This document shows positions 45,913 through 55,171 of a DNA stretch of 64,000 nucleotides, in pieces. The notes beneath the pieces are model-generated. The model saw nothing but the letters and a program-made list of their open reading frames with translations, was not told the DNA's origin and ran no database searches. The stretch is taken from positions 434,001 to 498,000 of the forward strand of contig JAEUUF010000022.1 in NCBI GenBank assembly GCA_016787645.1, read 5' to 3'. Origin of the DNA: Cyclobacteriaceae bacterium. GTDB lineage: Bacteria; Bacteroidota; Bacteroidia; Cytophagales; Cyclobacteriaceae. Position numbers and translations under genes: made by a program. How positions within the stretch are numbered: position 1 is the first letter of the stretch; each line of letters opens with the position of its first letter.

Positions 45913-47430
45913 ATGAAAATTGGGGTGTTGCTTTCTTTGTGGGTCCTTGTGCTCACTGTCTCGCAGGCGCAGCACCTCGTGTTTCCATCCGATATCAGCT
46001 GGACAGTTGAAGAAGGAAAAACCGTCAGCTTTCCGGTCAGGCTTAACGAGACCGTGAATGGGGCCAAGTTTTCTCTTGAAGGGAATAATACACTGGGTAT
46101 GGTCATTGACTCCTTGGGAAATTTTACCTGGACGCCATCTTATGACCTGGTCGATCGGCTCTCGGGTCAAAAGGAATTCCCCATGATTTTTCACGCTTCG
46201 CTACCCGACGGGAAGCGCGTCCGCCAATCGGCCACATTCATTGTGAAGCACATCAACCGCCCACCTGTAGCGGAAGAATTGCCCGTGTTCTACGTCAAGC
46301 AAGGTGTACCCAATTCCTACCAGATTAATACCGTGTATGTATTCGATCCCGATGGCGATCCGATCATCGCCAAAGCCCGGGAATCCCTGATGCCGGAAGG
46401 CGCCAGTATTTCCTCGCTGGGTTTACTCACCTGGACACCTTCCCGCACGCAATTCAACGCCTTAAAGAACAACCCGCTGACCCTCGAAGTAGTCATCCAG
46501 GACCAGCCAGCCAAGCTCGAGACCGTGGCCCGCATTACCATCAAGCAAACTCAGCTTGACCTTCCGCCCAACATTTTCCTGGTCCCCGGAGACAGCCTGT
46601 ACACTATTCGTGAAAACGAAGTGCTTTACCTCAAGATCTATGTCGCCGATCCCAATGGCGAAGAGAGTATTGACCAAGTTGATTTTGTAAGTTCAGAGGT
46701 AGCTGTGCCTCATTCGGCGCTGAAAGAGAATTCCATTACGCAGCGCGAGTTTGCCTGGGTTCCCGGATATGACTACGTAGATGACGTTATCCAGAAGAAA
46801 GAGGTCACTTTCACTTTCTTCGTAATTGACAAGAGTAACAACCGGGCGCAGCGCAAGATTCGGGTTACGGTGACCGACACAGAGAACGTGGAGCTAAAAG
46901 ACAAAGTACTCAGCCAGAAGTACACCCAGTCGATGGCTTCTGCGTTCAACCTGATCGAATTGCTGGACAAAACCAATGAGCGGCTGGAGAAGTTGTACAA
47001 CCGCGCCCGCAAGGGGAAGAAGAACCGCACGATTCTCAATGCCTCGCTGGGAGCGATGACGGGCCTTTCGCCGCTCATTTTGCAACCCGATCAATCGAAG
47101 ACCGTTTCCGTAGTCGGCGGCACCTCTGTGTTGACCCTGAACTCCCTGGAGGCCGGCCAGGTGATCGGAAAAAACGCGCAGGAATACCAGAACCAGATCA
47201 AGACCAACCGCGATCTGCGGAATCAACTTCAGTTGAAGGGGAACTATTTCGCCCGCAAGTACGCGCTAAAGTCAAATCGGCGTGGTTCTGAGTTTGAATT
47301 GGATCGTGACGACCTGGCGCGGCTCATCAACAGCGACGCTGTAGCTTCTCTGAAATTGCCGGCCGATCCGCAGCAAACGCCTAGTGGTAAGGATATCCGG
47401 AAGACGTTTCCCGATTATAGCGAGCAGTAG
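45913..47430 (+). CDS. Exported protein with tandem cadherin/Ig-like domains
   Basis: 505 residues with a signal peptide (KIGVLLSLWVLVLTVSQA). Three similar beta domains follow: about 25-120 (ending with GNFTWTPSYDLVD), 122-215 (DPDGDP calcium-type motif, LLTWTPSRTQF) and 220-330 (DPNGEE, FAWVPGYDYVD). The repeated x-W-x-P and D-P-[DN]-G patterns are typical of cadherin-like/putative-Ig modules. The C-terminal ~150 residues are helical and basic. Probably periplasmic or surface-located; function unknown. Confidence 0.8.
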   Translation: MKIGVLLSLWVLVLTVSQAQHLVFPSDISWTVEEGKTVSFPVRLNETVNGAKFSLEGNNTLGMVIDSLGNFTWTPSYDLVDRLSGQKEFPMIFHASLPDGKRVRQSATFIVKHINRPPVAEELPVFYVKQGVPNSYQINTVYVFDPDGDPIIAKARESLMPEGASISSLGLLTWTPSRTQFNALKNNPLTLEVVIQDQPAKLETVARITIKQTQLDLPPNIFLVPGDSLYTIRENEVLYLKIYVADPNGEESIDQVDFVSSEVAVPHSALKENSITQREFAWVPGYDYVDDVIQKKEVTFTFFVIDKSNNRAQRKIRVTVTDTENVELKDKVLSQKYTQSMASAFNLIELLDKTNERLEKLYNRARKGKKNRTILNASLGAMTGLSPLILQPDQSKTVSVVGGTSVLTLNSLEAGQVIGKNAQEYQNQIKTNRDLRNQLQLKGNYFARKYALKSNRRGSEFELDRDDLARLINSDAVASLKLPADPQQTPSGKDIRKTFPDYSEQ

Positions 47431-47444
47431 GTCGGCACTCAGCC

Positions 47445-47470
47445 AAAACAAAAACCCCGGAGACCGGGGC
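47445..47470 (-). terminator. Rho-independent terminator of the tRNA-Ser gene
   Basis: Arms CCCCGG (47455-47460) and CCGGGG (47464-47469) around a 3-base loop; on the minus strand the hairpin is followed by TTTTTGTTTT. It lies 20 bases after the tRNA 3' end. Confidence 0.8.
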
Positions 47471-47489
47471 TTGCCTTGTACTTGTGTTG

Positions 47490-47576
47490 CAGAGGAGGAG
47501 GGATTCGAACCCCCGATCCCCGTGAAGGGATGCCGGTTTTCAAGACCGGTGCAATCAACCGCTCTGCCACTCCTCT
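47490..47576 (-). tRNA. tRNA-Ser (anticodon UGA)
   Basis: An 87-base tRNA: acceptor AGAGGAG pairs fully with CTCCTCT, discriminator G, anticodon loop CTTGAAA (TGA), a long variable arm with stem ATCCC/GGGAT as in class II tRNAs, and a T-loop TTCGAAT. CCA is not encoded. It reads UCN-type serine codons ending in A. Confidence 0.97.
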
Positions 47577-47585
47577 GTGAAGGCG

Positions 47586-47593
47586 CAAAACTA
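47586..47593 (-). promoter_or_regulatory. -7 element of the tRNA-Ser promoter
   Basis: The complement of 47586-47593 is TAGTTTTG, an exact TAnnTTTG box 9 bases before the tRNA 5' end. A good -33 TTG is not evident. Confidence 0.45.
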
Positions 47594-47693
47594 ATAGTTT
47601 ATACCGATTTCCAGAGCATTCATCAGAGAAGTACTTCTTGTCAGTATTATCCTGGAAAACCGGAGTGGGCAGTCGGTTCCAAGGCCGGTGGGG

Positions 47694-48482
47694 TCAGGAA
47701 TTTCGATACATAATAAATGATGTGCCTTCGATATGGGCCAGCGGCTTTGACCTGGAAATGCCATTCAATGCCTTGTACACATCCTTATTGATGCTGGGCC
47801 CACGGTAGTCGTGCCATAGAATAATTCCTCCGGGACTCACCATCCGGAACGCCTTTTCACTGTCGCTCAGTACATAAGAAAGGGCGTGCGAGCCATCCAC
47901 AAAAATCAAATCAATTTTGCCGGCATAGAGCGACTCATCAAAATGCTTGCTGTCACCAAACAGTTGAGTAATCTTGGGTTCAACGGGCGTGCCGGTATAC
48001 AAAAACTTTACGAATGCGGATTCCTTCAGGGCATTGCGGGTTGCCGTGCTGCTGTCACCCGTGTTGGTGGAGTAGGTCTCCACGCCATCCGGCGGAAGCG
48101 TGAGGGTCGTCACTTTGGTATCCGCCGATGAGTTCAACGCCATGAGGTAGGAGGTCTTTCCGGTACAAGTACCGAATTCAAAGATGGTCTTCGCCTTCTT
48201 CGCCAACACCGCCAGCACCCATGCTTCCGCATCCGAAGTCCCACCGGGTACCACCAGGTGTCCCCGGCCAACAAATTGAACCGATGTCTCCAGCGTCGGG
48301 CCGAACTCATTGGTCTTGAAGATCGGGTCCACTTCCTCCAGACTTATGGAACGAATGGGCCATTTCCGGAAGGATCCTTTCTGCTTGACCAGGCTCCGGT
48401 AATAATGATAGTTAAAGAAAAAGACCACACTCGCTATCGAGGTGATGGCCAGCAGGATCAGCAGCCAGGTGTTTGAAATCAT
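47694..48482 (-). CDS. Membrane-anchored class I SAM-dependent methyltransferase-like protein
   Basis: 262 residues with an N-terminal membrane helix (TWLLILLAITSIASVVFFF, about 5-24) and a Methyltransf_24-type Rossmann domain: IFEFGTCTGKTSYLMAL (SAM-binding motif I, about 95-110), IDLIFVDGSHALSYVLSD, and IILWHDYRG. The substrate is unknown. Promoter predicted at 48510-48541. Confidence 0.82.
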   Translation of the reverse strand: MISNTWLLILLAITSIASVVFFFNYHYYRSLVKQKGSFRKWPIRSISLEEVDPIFKTNEFGPTLETSVQFVGRGHLVVPGGTSDAEAWVLAVLAKKAKTIFEFGTCTGKTSYLMALNSSADTKVTTLTLPPDGVETYSTNTGDSSTATRNALKESAFVKFLYTGTPVEPKITQLFGDSKHFDESLYAGKIDLIFVDGSHALSYVLSDSEKAFRMVSPGGIILWHDYRGPSINKDVYKALNGISRSKPLAHIEGTSFIMYRNS

Positions 48483-48509
48483 ACGAAAAGATCAGTTGGG
48501 CGGGTCAGG

Positions 48510-48541
48510 CAAAAGTAGGAAGATAAAGTGGAGCGGACCAA
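48510..48541 (-). promoter_or_regulatory. Putative promoter of the methyltransferase gene
   Basis: Minus-strand TTG (complement of 48539-48541), 21-base spacer, TACTTTTG (complement of 48510-48517), 27 bases before the ATG at 48482. Confidence 0.5.
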
Positions 48542-48558
48542 CGTTGCCGTGCCGGCCT

Positions 48559-49569
48559 TCAGATCGTGAGGGACTTGGATCCTCGCAGCAATTCGCGACG
48601 GCGTGCTCGCTGGTGTTGCGAAATGGCCTCCATTTTTTGCCCATAGTGAAGGCTGGCATTGATTTCATAGCCAAACAACAAGACCACAGTGAGCAATTGG
48701 ATCCAGATCATCAGGGCGATCAGCACTCCGATTGAACCATACACCTTATTATAACTCCCGAAGTTGGTGATGTAATAAGAAAATCCGTAGGAAACGGCCA
48801 GGCAACCCAGTGTGGCCAGGAAAGATCCGATCGAGAAAAACTTCCAGTTGTAATGTATGGCCGGTCCAAAATAGTAGATGAAGGAAACTGCGAAGAAGAA
48901 GACAATGAAAATAACGACAAAGCGCAGGGCAAAGAGTCCAAAAAGGGAATAGCCTTCCAGTCGAACCCGGCTAAGGCCCGCTAATTCGTCTGTAACCCGA
49001 TTCAGTGCAATCTCACCACCGATCAGCAGGATGACCGCGGAGAACAATACCAGCGCCAGCAAGAAAGTCAACCCGATAGCTGTAAGGCGCATTTTGAAAT
49101 AGCTGCGCTTTTCTACCGTCTGGTAACAAGCATTAAAGGCCCTCATCAACGCCTGCATCCCGTTGGTCGCCAGCCAGGCGGCAAACAGGAAACCAAATGT
49201 GAGGAGGCCTCCGCGTTGTTTCTCGAGAATATCCATCACGGTGGAAGAAACCACTTCAAACATGCTCGGCGGCATGTACTCACCCAGGAACCTCATGATG
49301 TTTCCGCGGTCGATGGCTGGGAAATAGGCGGAAATGTACGGGATGAGGGTGAAGAGAAAGATAACGGTCGGAAAGATGGCCAGCACAAAGTTGTAGGCCA
49401 CGCCATTGGCCCTATCCATGATCTCATCTTTCTGGATGTTGATGATGAAAATCTTTCCGAATTGGTAAAGTGAAAGGTGATCGCCCGGAACCCGCACTTT
49501 CTTGGACCATGCTTTGACGGCGCGTGCCGCGGGAATCTGCAGGATACGTTTACGAATGGTGAAATGCAT
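48559..49569 (-). CDS. YihY/BrkB-family membrane protein
   Basis: 336 residues with six or so membrane helices after an N-terminal cytoplasmic segment. The family core GVAYNFVLAIFPTVIFLFTLIPYI and AAWLATNGMQALMRAFNACYQT are present, as is SIGVLIALMIWIQLLTVVLLFGYEIN near the C-terminus. Formerly called RNase BN by mistake; the function of the family is unclear. It starts 17 bases after the thioesterase stop. Confidence 0.92.
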   Translation of the reverse strand: MHFTIRKRILQIPAARAVKAWSKKVRVPGDHLSLYQFGKIFIINIQKDEIMDRANGVAYNFVLAIFPTVIFLFTLIPYISAYFPAIDRGNIMRFLGEYMPPSMFEVVSSTVMDILEKQRGGLLTFGFLFAAWLATNGMQALMRAFNACYQTVEKRSYFKMRLTAIGLTFLLALVLFSAVILLIGGEIALNRVTDELAGLSRVRLEGYSLFGLFALRFVVIFIVFFFAVSFIYYFGPAIHYNWKFFSIGSFLATLGCLAVSYGFSYYITNFGSYNKVYGSIGVLIALMIWIQLLTVVLLFGYEINASLHYGQKMEAISQHQRARRRELLRGSKSLTI

Positions 49570-49586
49570 GCCCCGTTCGCGTTACG

Positions 49587-49991
49587 TCAAAAGAAAGGTT
49601 CCAAAAGTCGTTGAAAAGCTTCCGGGGGCCGACACGGCCGGCCAGTTTTTTGGTTCACAAAGGCCAGGAGCGTTTCGCCGCGGTGGATCAATGTATTCTT
49701 TTCATTAAAGATCTCGTAGTGAAACCGGATCTTAACCGTAGGCTTCTCCCTGATCGTGACGACCACCCGCAGCAATTCATCGTAAAGAGCCGGCGCCAGG
49801 AATTCGGAATGATTCTCCAGCACGGGCATCATGATCCCCATGGCCTCTAGTTCCCGGTATGTCATTCCCAATTGGCGCAGGCTTTCTACGCGACCCACCT
49901 CATAGTACATCGCATAATTGCCATAATAGACGTACTGCATCTGATCCGTCTCACTGTAGCGTACGCGGATTCGGGTTTCTGAGGTATACAT
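49587..49991 (-). CDS. Acyl-CoA thioesterase, YbgC/FadM (hot-dog) family
   Basis: 134 residues. The N-terminus RVRYSETDQMQYVYYGNYAMYYEVGR matches the 4-hydroxybenzoyl-CoA thioesterase-like family; the catalytic Asp is in SETDQMQ, near residue 16. These enzymes hydrolyse short acyl-CoA or acyl-ACP esters. Probably cotranscribed with the BrkB gene downstream. Confidence 0.9.
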   Translation of the reverse strand: MYTSETRIRVRYSETDQMQYVYYGNYAMYYEVGRVESLRQLGMTYRELEAMGIMMPVLENHSEFLAPALYDELLRVVVTIREKPTVKIRFHYEIFNEKNTLIHRGETLLAFVNQKTGRPCRPPEAFQRLLEPFF

Positions 49992-50084
49992 CGATGGAAA
50001 GTTAGCGATTGTCGTGGGAATGGCAGTTGACCATTGTCATGAAGTAGTCCACCCACCCAACATCTGAATGCCAGTCAGGCCCTA

Positions 50085-51146
50085 CTACTTCTTCTTCCTC
50101 CGAAGGGCTGCACCCTTGCGCTGCTCAATCGTGAGTGCCCGCTGGTAACGCGCCGCGTTGACGTTGTGGGCACTGAGGTTGGTGGCAAAATTATGATACC
50201 CCGAAAAATCCTCGCGGGCACACATATAGAGGAAGTTATTATGGTCGTAATCCAGGACCGCATCAATGTTGGCGATGGTGGGCATATTGATGGGGCCCGG
50301 CGGCAGGCCCGCATTCTTGTATGTGTTATAGGGTGAGTCCACTTCCTTATGTTCATTCAACACCCGCTTGATGGAAAAGTCGCCGATGGCATATACTAAG
50401 GTGGGGTCAGCCTGCAGGGGAATACCCTTCTTGAGCCGGTTGATGTAAAGCCCTGCCACGATCGGCGCCTCATCTTGTTTGATGGTCTCCGCCTGGACAA
50501 TGGAGGCCAGTATAGAGACCTCAATGGGGTTCAGGCCTGCCGCAGCGGCCTTCGCCCGTCGTTCCTCGGTCCAGAATCGCTTGTACTCCATGTTCATGCG
50601 CTCCACCAATTCTTCAGGAACTACGTTGTAATAGACCTGGTACGTGTTGGGGATGAACATGGACAAAATATTCTCCCGGGTAAATCCCTCCGTGTTTGAT
50701 TCGATGAAATGATCGAGGGCCTCTTCAAATTCTTCCGTGGTTACCCCGATATTTTTTGTGATGCGATCATCCAGGTCGCTTAACAACCTCACGTGTGTGA
50801 ATGTGATCGTCACTACTTCGCGACGGCCGCCCATTAATGCATCCAGGGCTTGCAGATTGGTCATATTGCGTCGCAGCATGTACCGGCCAGGTTGAATCTT
50901 CCGGTCAAATTTTTTGAGTCGCGCGAGGAATCCAAAGGACACCATATCATTGACGAAGCGCTGACGATGAAGGTCCGTAAGCACTTGCCGGTAGGTCGTA
51001 CCTGACTTGATCACAAAGAGGCGGTCAGCCTCATCCACCAGGATGTTTGCCGTAAACAGGATTTGATAGAAATAGAATACGAAGGTGATCAGCAAGGTGG
51101 AGCCCACCAGGAAGATGATCATCTTCGACTTTTTGAACGTGGCCAT
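50085..51146 (-). CDS. mltG: Endolytic transglycosylase MltG
   Basis: 353 residues with one N-terminal membrane helix (MIIFLVGSTLLITFVFYFYQ) and a YceG domain. The catalytic Glu lies near residue 219 in SILASIVQAETIKQDE, and the family blocks FIPNTYQVYYN, PYNTYKNAGLPPGPI and YLYMCAR-like (NFLYMCAREDFSGYHNFA) are present. MltG cuts nascent peptidoglycan strands and may act as a terminase for glycan elongation. It is divergent from the Sua5 gene; a -7 box lies 8 bases before the ATG. Confidence 0.95.
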   Translation of the reverse strand: MATFKKSKMIIFLVGSTLLITFVFYFYQILFTANILVDEADRLFVIKSGTTYRQVLTDLHRQRFVNDMVSFGFLARLKKFDRKIQPGRYMLRRNMTNLQALDALMGGRREVVTITFTHVRLLSDLDDRITKNIGVTTEEFEEALDHFIESNTEGFTRENILSMFIPNTYQVYYNVVPEELVERMNMEYKRFWTEERRAKAAAAGLNPIEVSILASIVQAETIKQDEAPIVAGLYINRLKKGIPLQADPTLVYAIGDFSIKRVLNEHKEVDSPYNTYKNAGLPPGPINMPTIANIDAVLDYDHNNFLYMCAREDFSGYHNFATNLSAHNVNAARYQRALTIEQRKGAALRRKKK

Positions 51147-51154
51147 AAGCGTCG

Positions 51155-51162
51155 CAAAAATA
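51155..51162 (-). promoter_or_regulatory. mltG -7 element
   Basis: Complement of 51155-51162 is TATTTTTG, 8 bases before the mltG ATG. It mirrors the divergent box at 51189-51196. Confidence 0.4.
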
Positions 51163-51188
51163 AGAAAACGACATGGGATAGAAAGCGT

Positions 51189-51196
51189 TAGTTTTG
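51189..51196 (+). promoter_or_regulatory. -7 element of the threonylcarbamoyl-AMP synthase gene
   Basis: TAGTTTTG, an exact TAnnTTTG box ending 6 bases before the ATG at 51203, suggesting a leaderless or near-leaderless mRNA. Confidence 0.4.
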
Positions 51197-51202
51197 CGTC
51201 GC

Positions 51203-51826
51203 ATGGCTTGCCCCCTGCTCCCCATTCATCCGAAAAACCCAGAACCCCGGAAAATCAACCAGGTGTTGGATTGCCTCCGTGCCGGTGGAGTCATTATCTA
51301 TCCGACCGACACCGTGTATGGCATTGGGTGCGACCTGATGAACCGGAAAGCCATCGATCGTCTGGGACAGATTGTTGATGTGAAGCCACATAAGTTCCAG
51401 CTTGCCTTCATCTGCTCTGACTTCAGCCAGGTTTCACGCTATGTAATGCAGTTGAATTCAAGTGAGTTCAAACTGCTGAAGCAAACTTTGCCGGGCCCTT
51501 TCACCTTTATCTTGCAGGCAGGGTCGCTGGTTCCAAGAATAATGGGTGTAAACAAGAAGACCGTCGGCATCCGCATTCCGGATCATCCGGTTCCGCGCGA
51601 ACTCGCCACTTTGCTCGACCATCCGCTGGTCTCTGCGTCAGTTAAGAACTCAGATCAAATCAAGGAGTACACCACCGATCCCGGGGAGATCTATGAAGTC
51701 TTCAAGAACAAAGTGGACCTCGTGATTGACAGCGGGCCGAGTGGCAACATTCCCTCCACCATTGTTGACCTCACTTCGGGTGAGCCCGTGATCACTCGCC
51801 AGGGTCTCGGCGTCTTTCCAGTTTGA
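51203..51826 (+). CDS. L-threonylcarbamoyladenylate synthase, Sua5/YrdC/YciO family
   Basis: 207 residues from the ATG at 51203 (a TTG 9 bases earlier is in frame). The YrdC fold shows [42 protein letters not shown] and [11 protein letters not shown]. Members make threonylcarbamoyl-AMP for tRNA t6A; the KxR and SxN signatures look slightly divergent (PHKFQLAF), as in YciO-like proteins, so a paralogue is possible. It overlaps or abuts the WbqC gene. Confidence 0.85.
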   Translation: MACPLLPIHPKNPEPRKINQVLDCLRAGGVIIYPTDTVYGIGCDLMNRKAIDRLGQIVDVKPHKFQLAFICSDFSQVSRYVMQLNSSEFKLLKQTLPGPFTFILQAGSLVPRIMGVNKKTVGIRIPDHPVPRELATLLDHPLVSASVKNSDQIKEYTTDPGEIYEVFKNKVDLVIDSGPSGNIPSTIVDLTSGEPVITRQGLGVFPV

Positions 51827-51828
51827 CC

Positions 51829-52461
51829 ATGCCCGGGCTGCTCATTGAATCCCACTTCTTCCCGAGCATTGAATATTTCTGCGCGCTGCATCCCTATGAC
51901 CCGATCCACCTTGAAGCACACGAGCATTACGTCAAGCAAAGCTATCGCAATCGCTGCTACGTGTTGGCTGTGCATGGTGTCGAGCGACTTACCGTTCCGT
52001 TGACAGATAAACACGGCAAGGTTCCGATCACGGACGTCAGGATTGACTACCGCACGCGGTGGCAGGCCAACACCTGGAGAACCTTGCAGAGTGCCTACGC
52101 GAAAGCACCGTTTTATGAACATTATCGCGACGACATTCACGCCATTCTCTTTTCGGGAGAGCCCTACCTTTTTGTCCTGAACCAGGCGATTCTGTCAATG
52201 TGTCTGAATTGGTTGGGCTGGAAGAAGAGAATCCTGCCGAGCCCCACCTACGAGCCAAAAACCGATCAGACGGACCTCCGCAACATGATTTTGGCCAAGG
52301 AAGACTTTCTCAGCAGGGTATTTTTTCGGCCGCTCCCCTACCGCCAGGTGTTTGGCAGCTCTTTTGTACCTAACCTCAGCGTGCTGGACTTGGTGTGCTG
52401 CGTGGGACCTGATGCCGGACGGATCATTACGGCCAGCGCCATGGGCTCACTGAACAAATAA
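51829..52461 (+). CDS. WbqC-like family protein
   Basis: 210 residues from the ATG at 51829. The WbqC family hallmarks are ESHFFPSIEYFCAL near the start, SYRNRCYVLAVHGVERLTVPL, and WQANTWRTLQSAYAKAPFYEHY. WbqC proteins are linked to sugar or surface polysaccharide synthesis, but no biochemical role is firm. It directly follows the Sua5-like gene. Confidence 0.88.
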   Translation: MPGLLIESHFFPSIEYFCALHPYDPIHLEAHEHYVKQSYRNRCYVLAVHGVERLTVPLTDKHGKVPITDVRIDYRTRWQANTWRTLQSAYAKAPFYEHYRDDIHAILFSGEPYLFVLNQAILSMCLNWLGWKKRILPSPTYEPKTDQTDLRNMILAKEDFLSRVFFRPLPYRQVFGSSFVPNLSVLDLVCCVGPDAGRIITASAMGSLNK

Positions 52462-52525
52462 AATCCGAGTTGCGTTAAGAAGATATCACGAGCCACTGAC
52501 GGGTGATTCAAGGCAGAAACAGCAT

Positions 52526-52557
52526 GTTGCATATGAATCCTCGTCCGGCTACATTTA
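52526..52557 (+). promoter_or_regulatory. Possible clpC promoter
   Basis: TTG at 52526-52528, 21-base spacer, TACATTTA at 52550-52557, one mismatch from TAnnTTTG. It leaves a 25-base leader before the clpC ATG at 52583. Confidence 0.35.
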
Positions 52558-52582
52558 TAACTATTAAACCCGAATCGCCTGC

Positions 52583-55117
52583 ATGGAAGCCAAATTCTCT
52601 AACCGCGTCAAGGAAGTAATCTCCCTCAGCCGTGAGGAAGCATTGCGCTTGGGACACGATTACATCGGGACAGAGCACCTTATCCTTGGCATGATTCGCG
52701 AAGGCGAAGGGGTTGCCGTTGGCGTGCTCAAAAAACTGGGTGTGCCCATCGACGAGTTGCGCAATGAAATTGAAAAAGTTTCGAAAGGAACCGCTACACA
52801 CCAGGTGAAGAACCTGTCGAATATTCCACTCACCCGCGCTTCGGAAAAGGTGCTCAAGATTACTTACCTCGAAGCGAAGGTTTTTAAAGCCCAGCTGATC
52901 GGCACGGAGCACTTATTGCTCTCCATTCTTCGTGATCCGGATAACCTGGCCACACAGATCCTCAACAAATTTGACGTCTCCTACGACGTCGTAAAAGAAA
53001 TGCTCGAATACCAGAACGACCAACCTACGGCATCTTCCGATACCGACGATCCCGATGATGATTCATCGAAGATGTTCGGTGCTTCCGGCTCAGGCGCAGG
53101 CCAAGGCAAGGAGAAAAAAGGTGCTGAAAAATCACGGACTCCGGTCCTGGACAATTTTGGCCGCGACCTCACCAAGCTGGCCGAGGACAACAAACTTGAC
53201 CCGATAGTAGGAAGAGAAAAGGAGATTGAACGCGTGGCCCAGATTCTTTCTCGCCGCAAAAAGAACAACCCCATCCTCATCGGAGAACCCGGTGTGGGTA
53301 AAACGGCGATTGCAGAAGGACTGGCGCTGCGTATCATTCAGAAAAAAGTTTCACGCGTACTCTTCGGAAAACGCGTCGTTACACTTGACCTTGCTTCCCT
53401 GGTAGCCGGAACAAAGTATCGCGGCCAGTTTGAAGAGCGCATGAAGGCCGTGATGAATGAACTTGAAAAATCACAGGATGTCATTCTCTTCATCGACGAA
53501 TTGCACACCATTGTCGGCGCTGGCGGAGCTTCCGGTTCGTTGGACGCATCCAACATGTTTAAGCCTGCCCTCGCCCGCGGAGAGATCCAATGCATTGGAG
53601 CGACTACGCTGGACGAGTACCGTCAGTACATTGAGAAAGACGGAGCCCTGGCACGCCGCTTCCAGATGGTGATGGTTGATTCTACCACGGTAGAAGAGAC
53701 GATTCAAATTCTGGATAACATCAAAGAGAAATACGAGGATCACCACCACGTGACCTATACCAAGGAGGCCATCATCGCTTGTGTGCGGCTTTCCGACCGA
53801 TACATCAGTGATCGATTCCTTCCCGACAAAGCTATTGACGTGCTGGATGAAGCAGGTGCGCGCGTGCACATCAACAACATCCACGTTCCCGAAGAAATTG
53901 TCAAACTGGAAGAGGCGATTGAGGACGTTAAAAAAGAGAAGAACCGCGTTGTGAAAAGTCAGAAATATGAAGAGGCTGCACAACTGCGCGACAAAGAGAA
54001 AAAACTCATCGAGCAGCTTGAGCTGGCCAAAGGACGCTGGGAGGAAAAGACCCGCACCGAGAAATACACGGTAACGGAAGATAACGTGGCGGATGTCATT
54101 GGCATGATGACCGGCATTCCGACGAATCGTATTGCTCAGAAAGAGAGCAATAAGCTCCTGGGCATGGCTACTGAACTCAGCGGCAAGGTGATCGGCCAGG
54201 AAGAGGCGATCAAGAAACTGACCAAGGCTATTCAGCGCACGCGGGTCGGTTTGAAAGATCCCAAAAAGCCCATTGGCTCATTTGTATTCCTTGGGCCGAC
54301 CGGCGTCGGAAAGACAGAACTGGCCAAAGTGCTCGCGACCTATCTCTTTGACAAGGAAGACGCGCTCATCCGCATTGACATGAGTGAATACATGGAAAAA
54401 TTCTCCGTGTCGCGACTGGTCGGCGCCCCTCCCGGGTATGTGGGTTATGAAGAAGGCGGTCAGTTGACCGAGAAAGTAAGACGCAAACCTTACAGCGTAG
54501 TACTGCTCGACGAAATCGAGAAGGCTCACCCGGATGTGTTCAATATCCTGTTGCAAGTCCTGGATGACGGCATCCTTACGGACGGCCTGGGTCGGCGTGT
54601 CGATTTCCGCAATACGATTATCATCATGACCTCGAACATCGGTGTTCGCGATCTGAAGGATTACGGATCCGGCATTGGTTTTGCCACCAAGTCAAAGCAG
54701 GCCAGCGAAGAGGAGATCATGAAGAGCACCATTCAAAGTGCACTGAAGAAAGCTTTTTCGCCGGAATTCCTGAACCGGCTTGATGACGTGATTGTGTTCA
54801 ACTCCCTGCAGCGTGAGCACATCCACAAAATCATCGACATCACCCTGGCCAAACTCTTTGCGCGGATACTTTCGATTGGCTACCATGTCGAGTTGACGGA
54901 CAAGGCCAAGGACTTCCTGTCCGAAAAAGGATATGACCAGCAGTTTGGCGCAAGACCACTTAACCGGGCGATCCAGAAATACCTGGAAGATCCTGTGGCC
55001 GAAGAGATCCTGAAAGGTGAAGTCGAAGAAGGTGGTACCATACTCGCCGATTACGATGGCAAAGGCGATGCGCTCACCATCAAGGTTAAGAAGACCAAAG
55101 CTTCAAAGGAGAAGTAA
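52583..55117 (+). CDS. clpC: ATP-dependent Clp protease ATP-binding subunit ClpC
   Basis: A full-length 844-residue Clp/Hsp100 unfoldase. The double Clp-N repeat spans 1-145 ([33 protein letters not shown]). AAA module 1 has Walker A GEPGVGKT near 234; a UVR/M-domain motif with [16 protein letters not shown] follows near 455-470 and marks ClpC rather than ClpA or ClpB; AAA module 2 has GPTGVGKT near 572. It unfolds substrates for ClpP. ClpS, a likely adaptor, is encoded 9 kb upstream. Confidence 0.97.
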   Translation: MEAKFSNRVKEVISLSREEALRLGHDYIGTEHLILGMIREGEGVAVGVLKKLGVPIDELRNEIEKVSKGTATHQVKNLSNIPLTRASEKVLKITYLEAKVFKAQLIGTEHLLLSILRDPDNLATQILNKFDVSYDVVKEMLEYQNDQPTASSDTDDPDDDSSKMFGASGSGAGQGKEKKGAEKSRTPVLDNFGRDLTKLAEDNKLDPIVGREKEIERVAQILSRRKKNNPILIGEPGVGKTAIAEGLALRIIQKKVSRVLFGKRVVTLDLASLVAGTKYRGQFEERMKAVMNELEKSQDVILFIDELHTIVGAGGASGSLDASNMFKPALARGEIQCIGATTLDEYRQYIEKDGALARRFQMVMVDSTTVEETIQILDNIKEKYEDHHHVTYTKEAIIACVRLSDRYISDRFLPDKAIDVLDEAGARVHINNIHVPEEIVKLEEAIEDVKKEKNRVVKSQKYEEAAQLRDKEKKLIEQLELAKGRWEEKTRTEKYTVTEDNVADVIGMMTGIPTNRIAQKESNKLLGMATELSGKVIGQEEAIKKLTKAIQRTRVGLKDPKKPIGSFVFLGPTGVGKTELAKVLATYLFDKEDALIRIDMSEYMEKFSVSRLVGAPPGYVGYEEGGQLTEKVRRKPYSVVLLDEIEKAHPDVFNILLQVLDDGILTDGLGRRVDFRNTIIIMTSNIGVRDLKDYGSGIGFATKSKQASEEEIMKSTIQSALKKAFSPEFLNRLDDVIVFNSLQREHIHKIIDITLAKLFARILSIGYHVELTDKAKDFLSEKGYDQQFGARPLNRAIQKYLEDPVAEEILKGEVEEGGTILADYDGKGDALTIKVKKTKASKEK

Positions 55118-55134
55118 AACAACTATCTAATTGA

Positions 55135-55164
55135 AAGGCGACTCATACCGGGTCGCCTTTTTTG
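55135..55164 (+). terminator. Rho-independent terminator after clpC
   Basis: Arms AGGCGAC (55136-55142) and GTCGCCT (55152-55158) with a 9-base loop, followed by six T. It also lies just beyond the stop of the convergent VWA gene. Confidence 0.85.
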
Positions 55165-55171
55165 TTTCCGC

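Noticed and set aside
47384-47713. 109-residue plus-strand frame across tRNA-Ser
   Set aside because: It is the antisense translation of the tRNA and its surroundings, a well-known type of false gene; it also overlaps the end of the methyltransferase gene.
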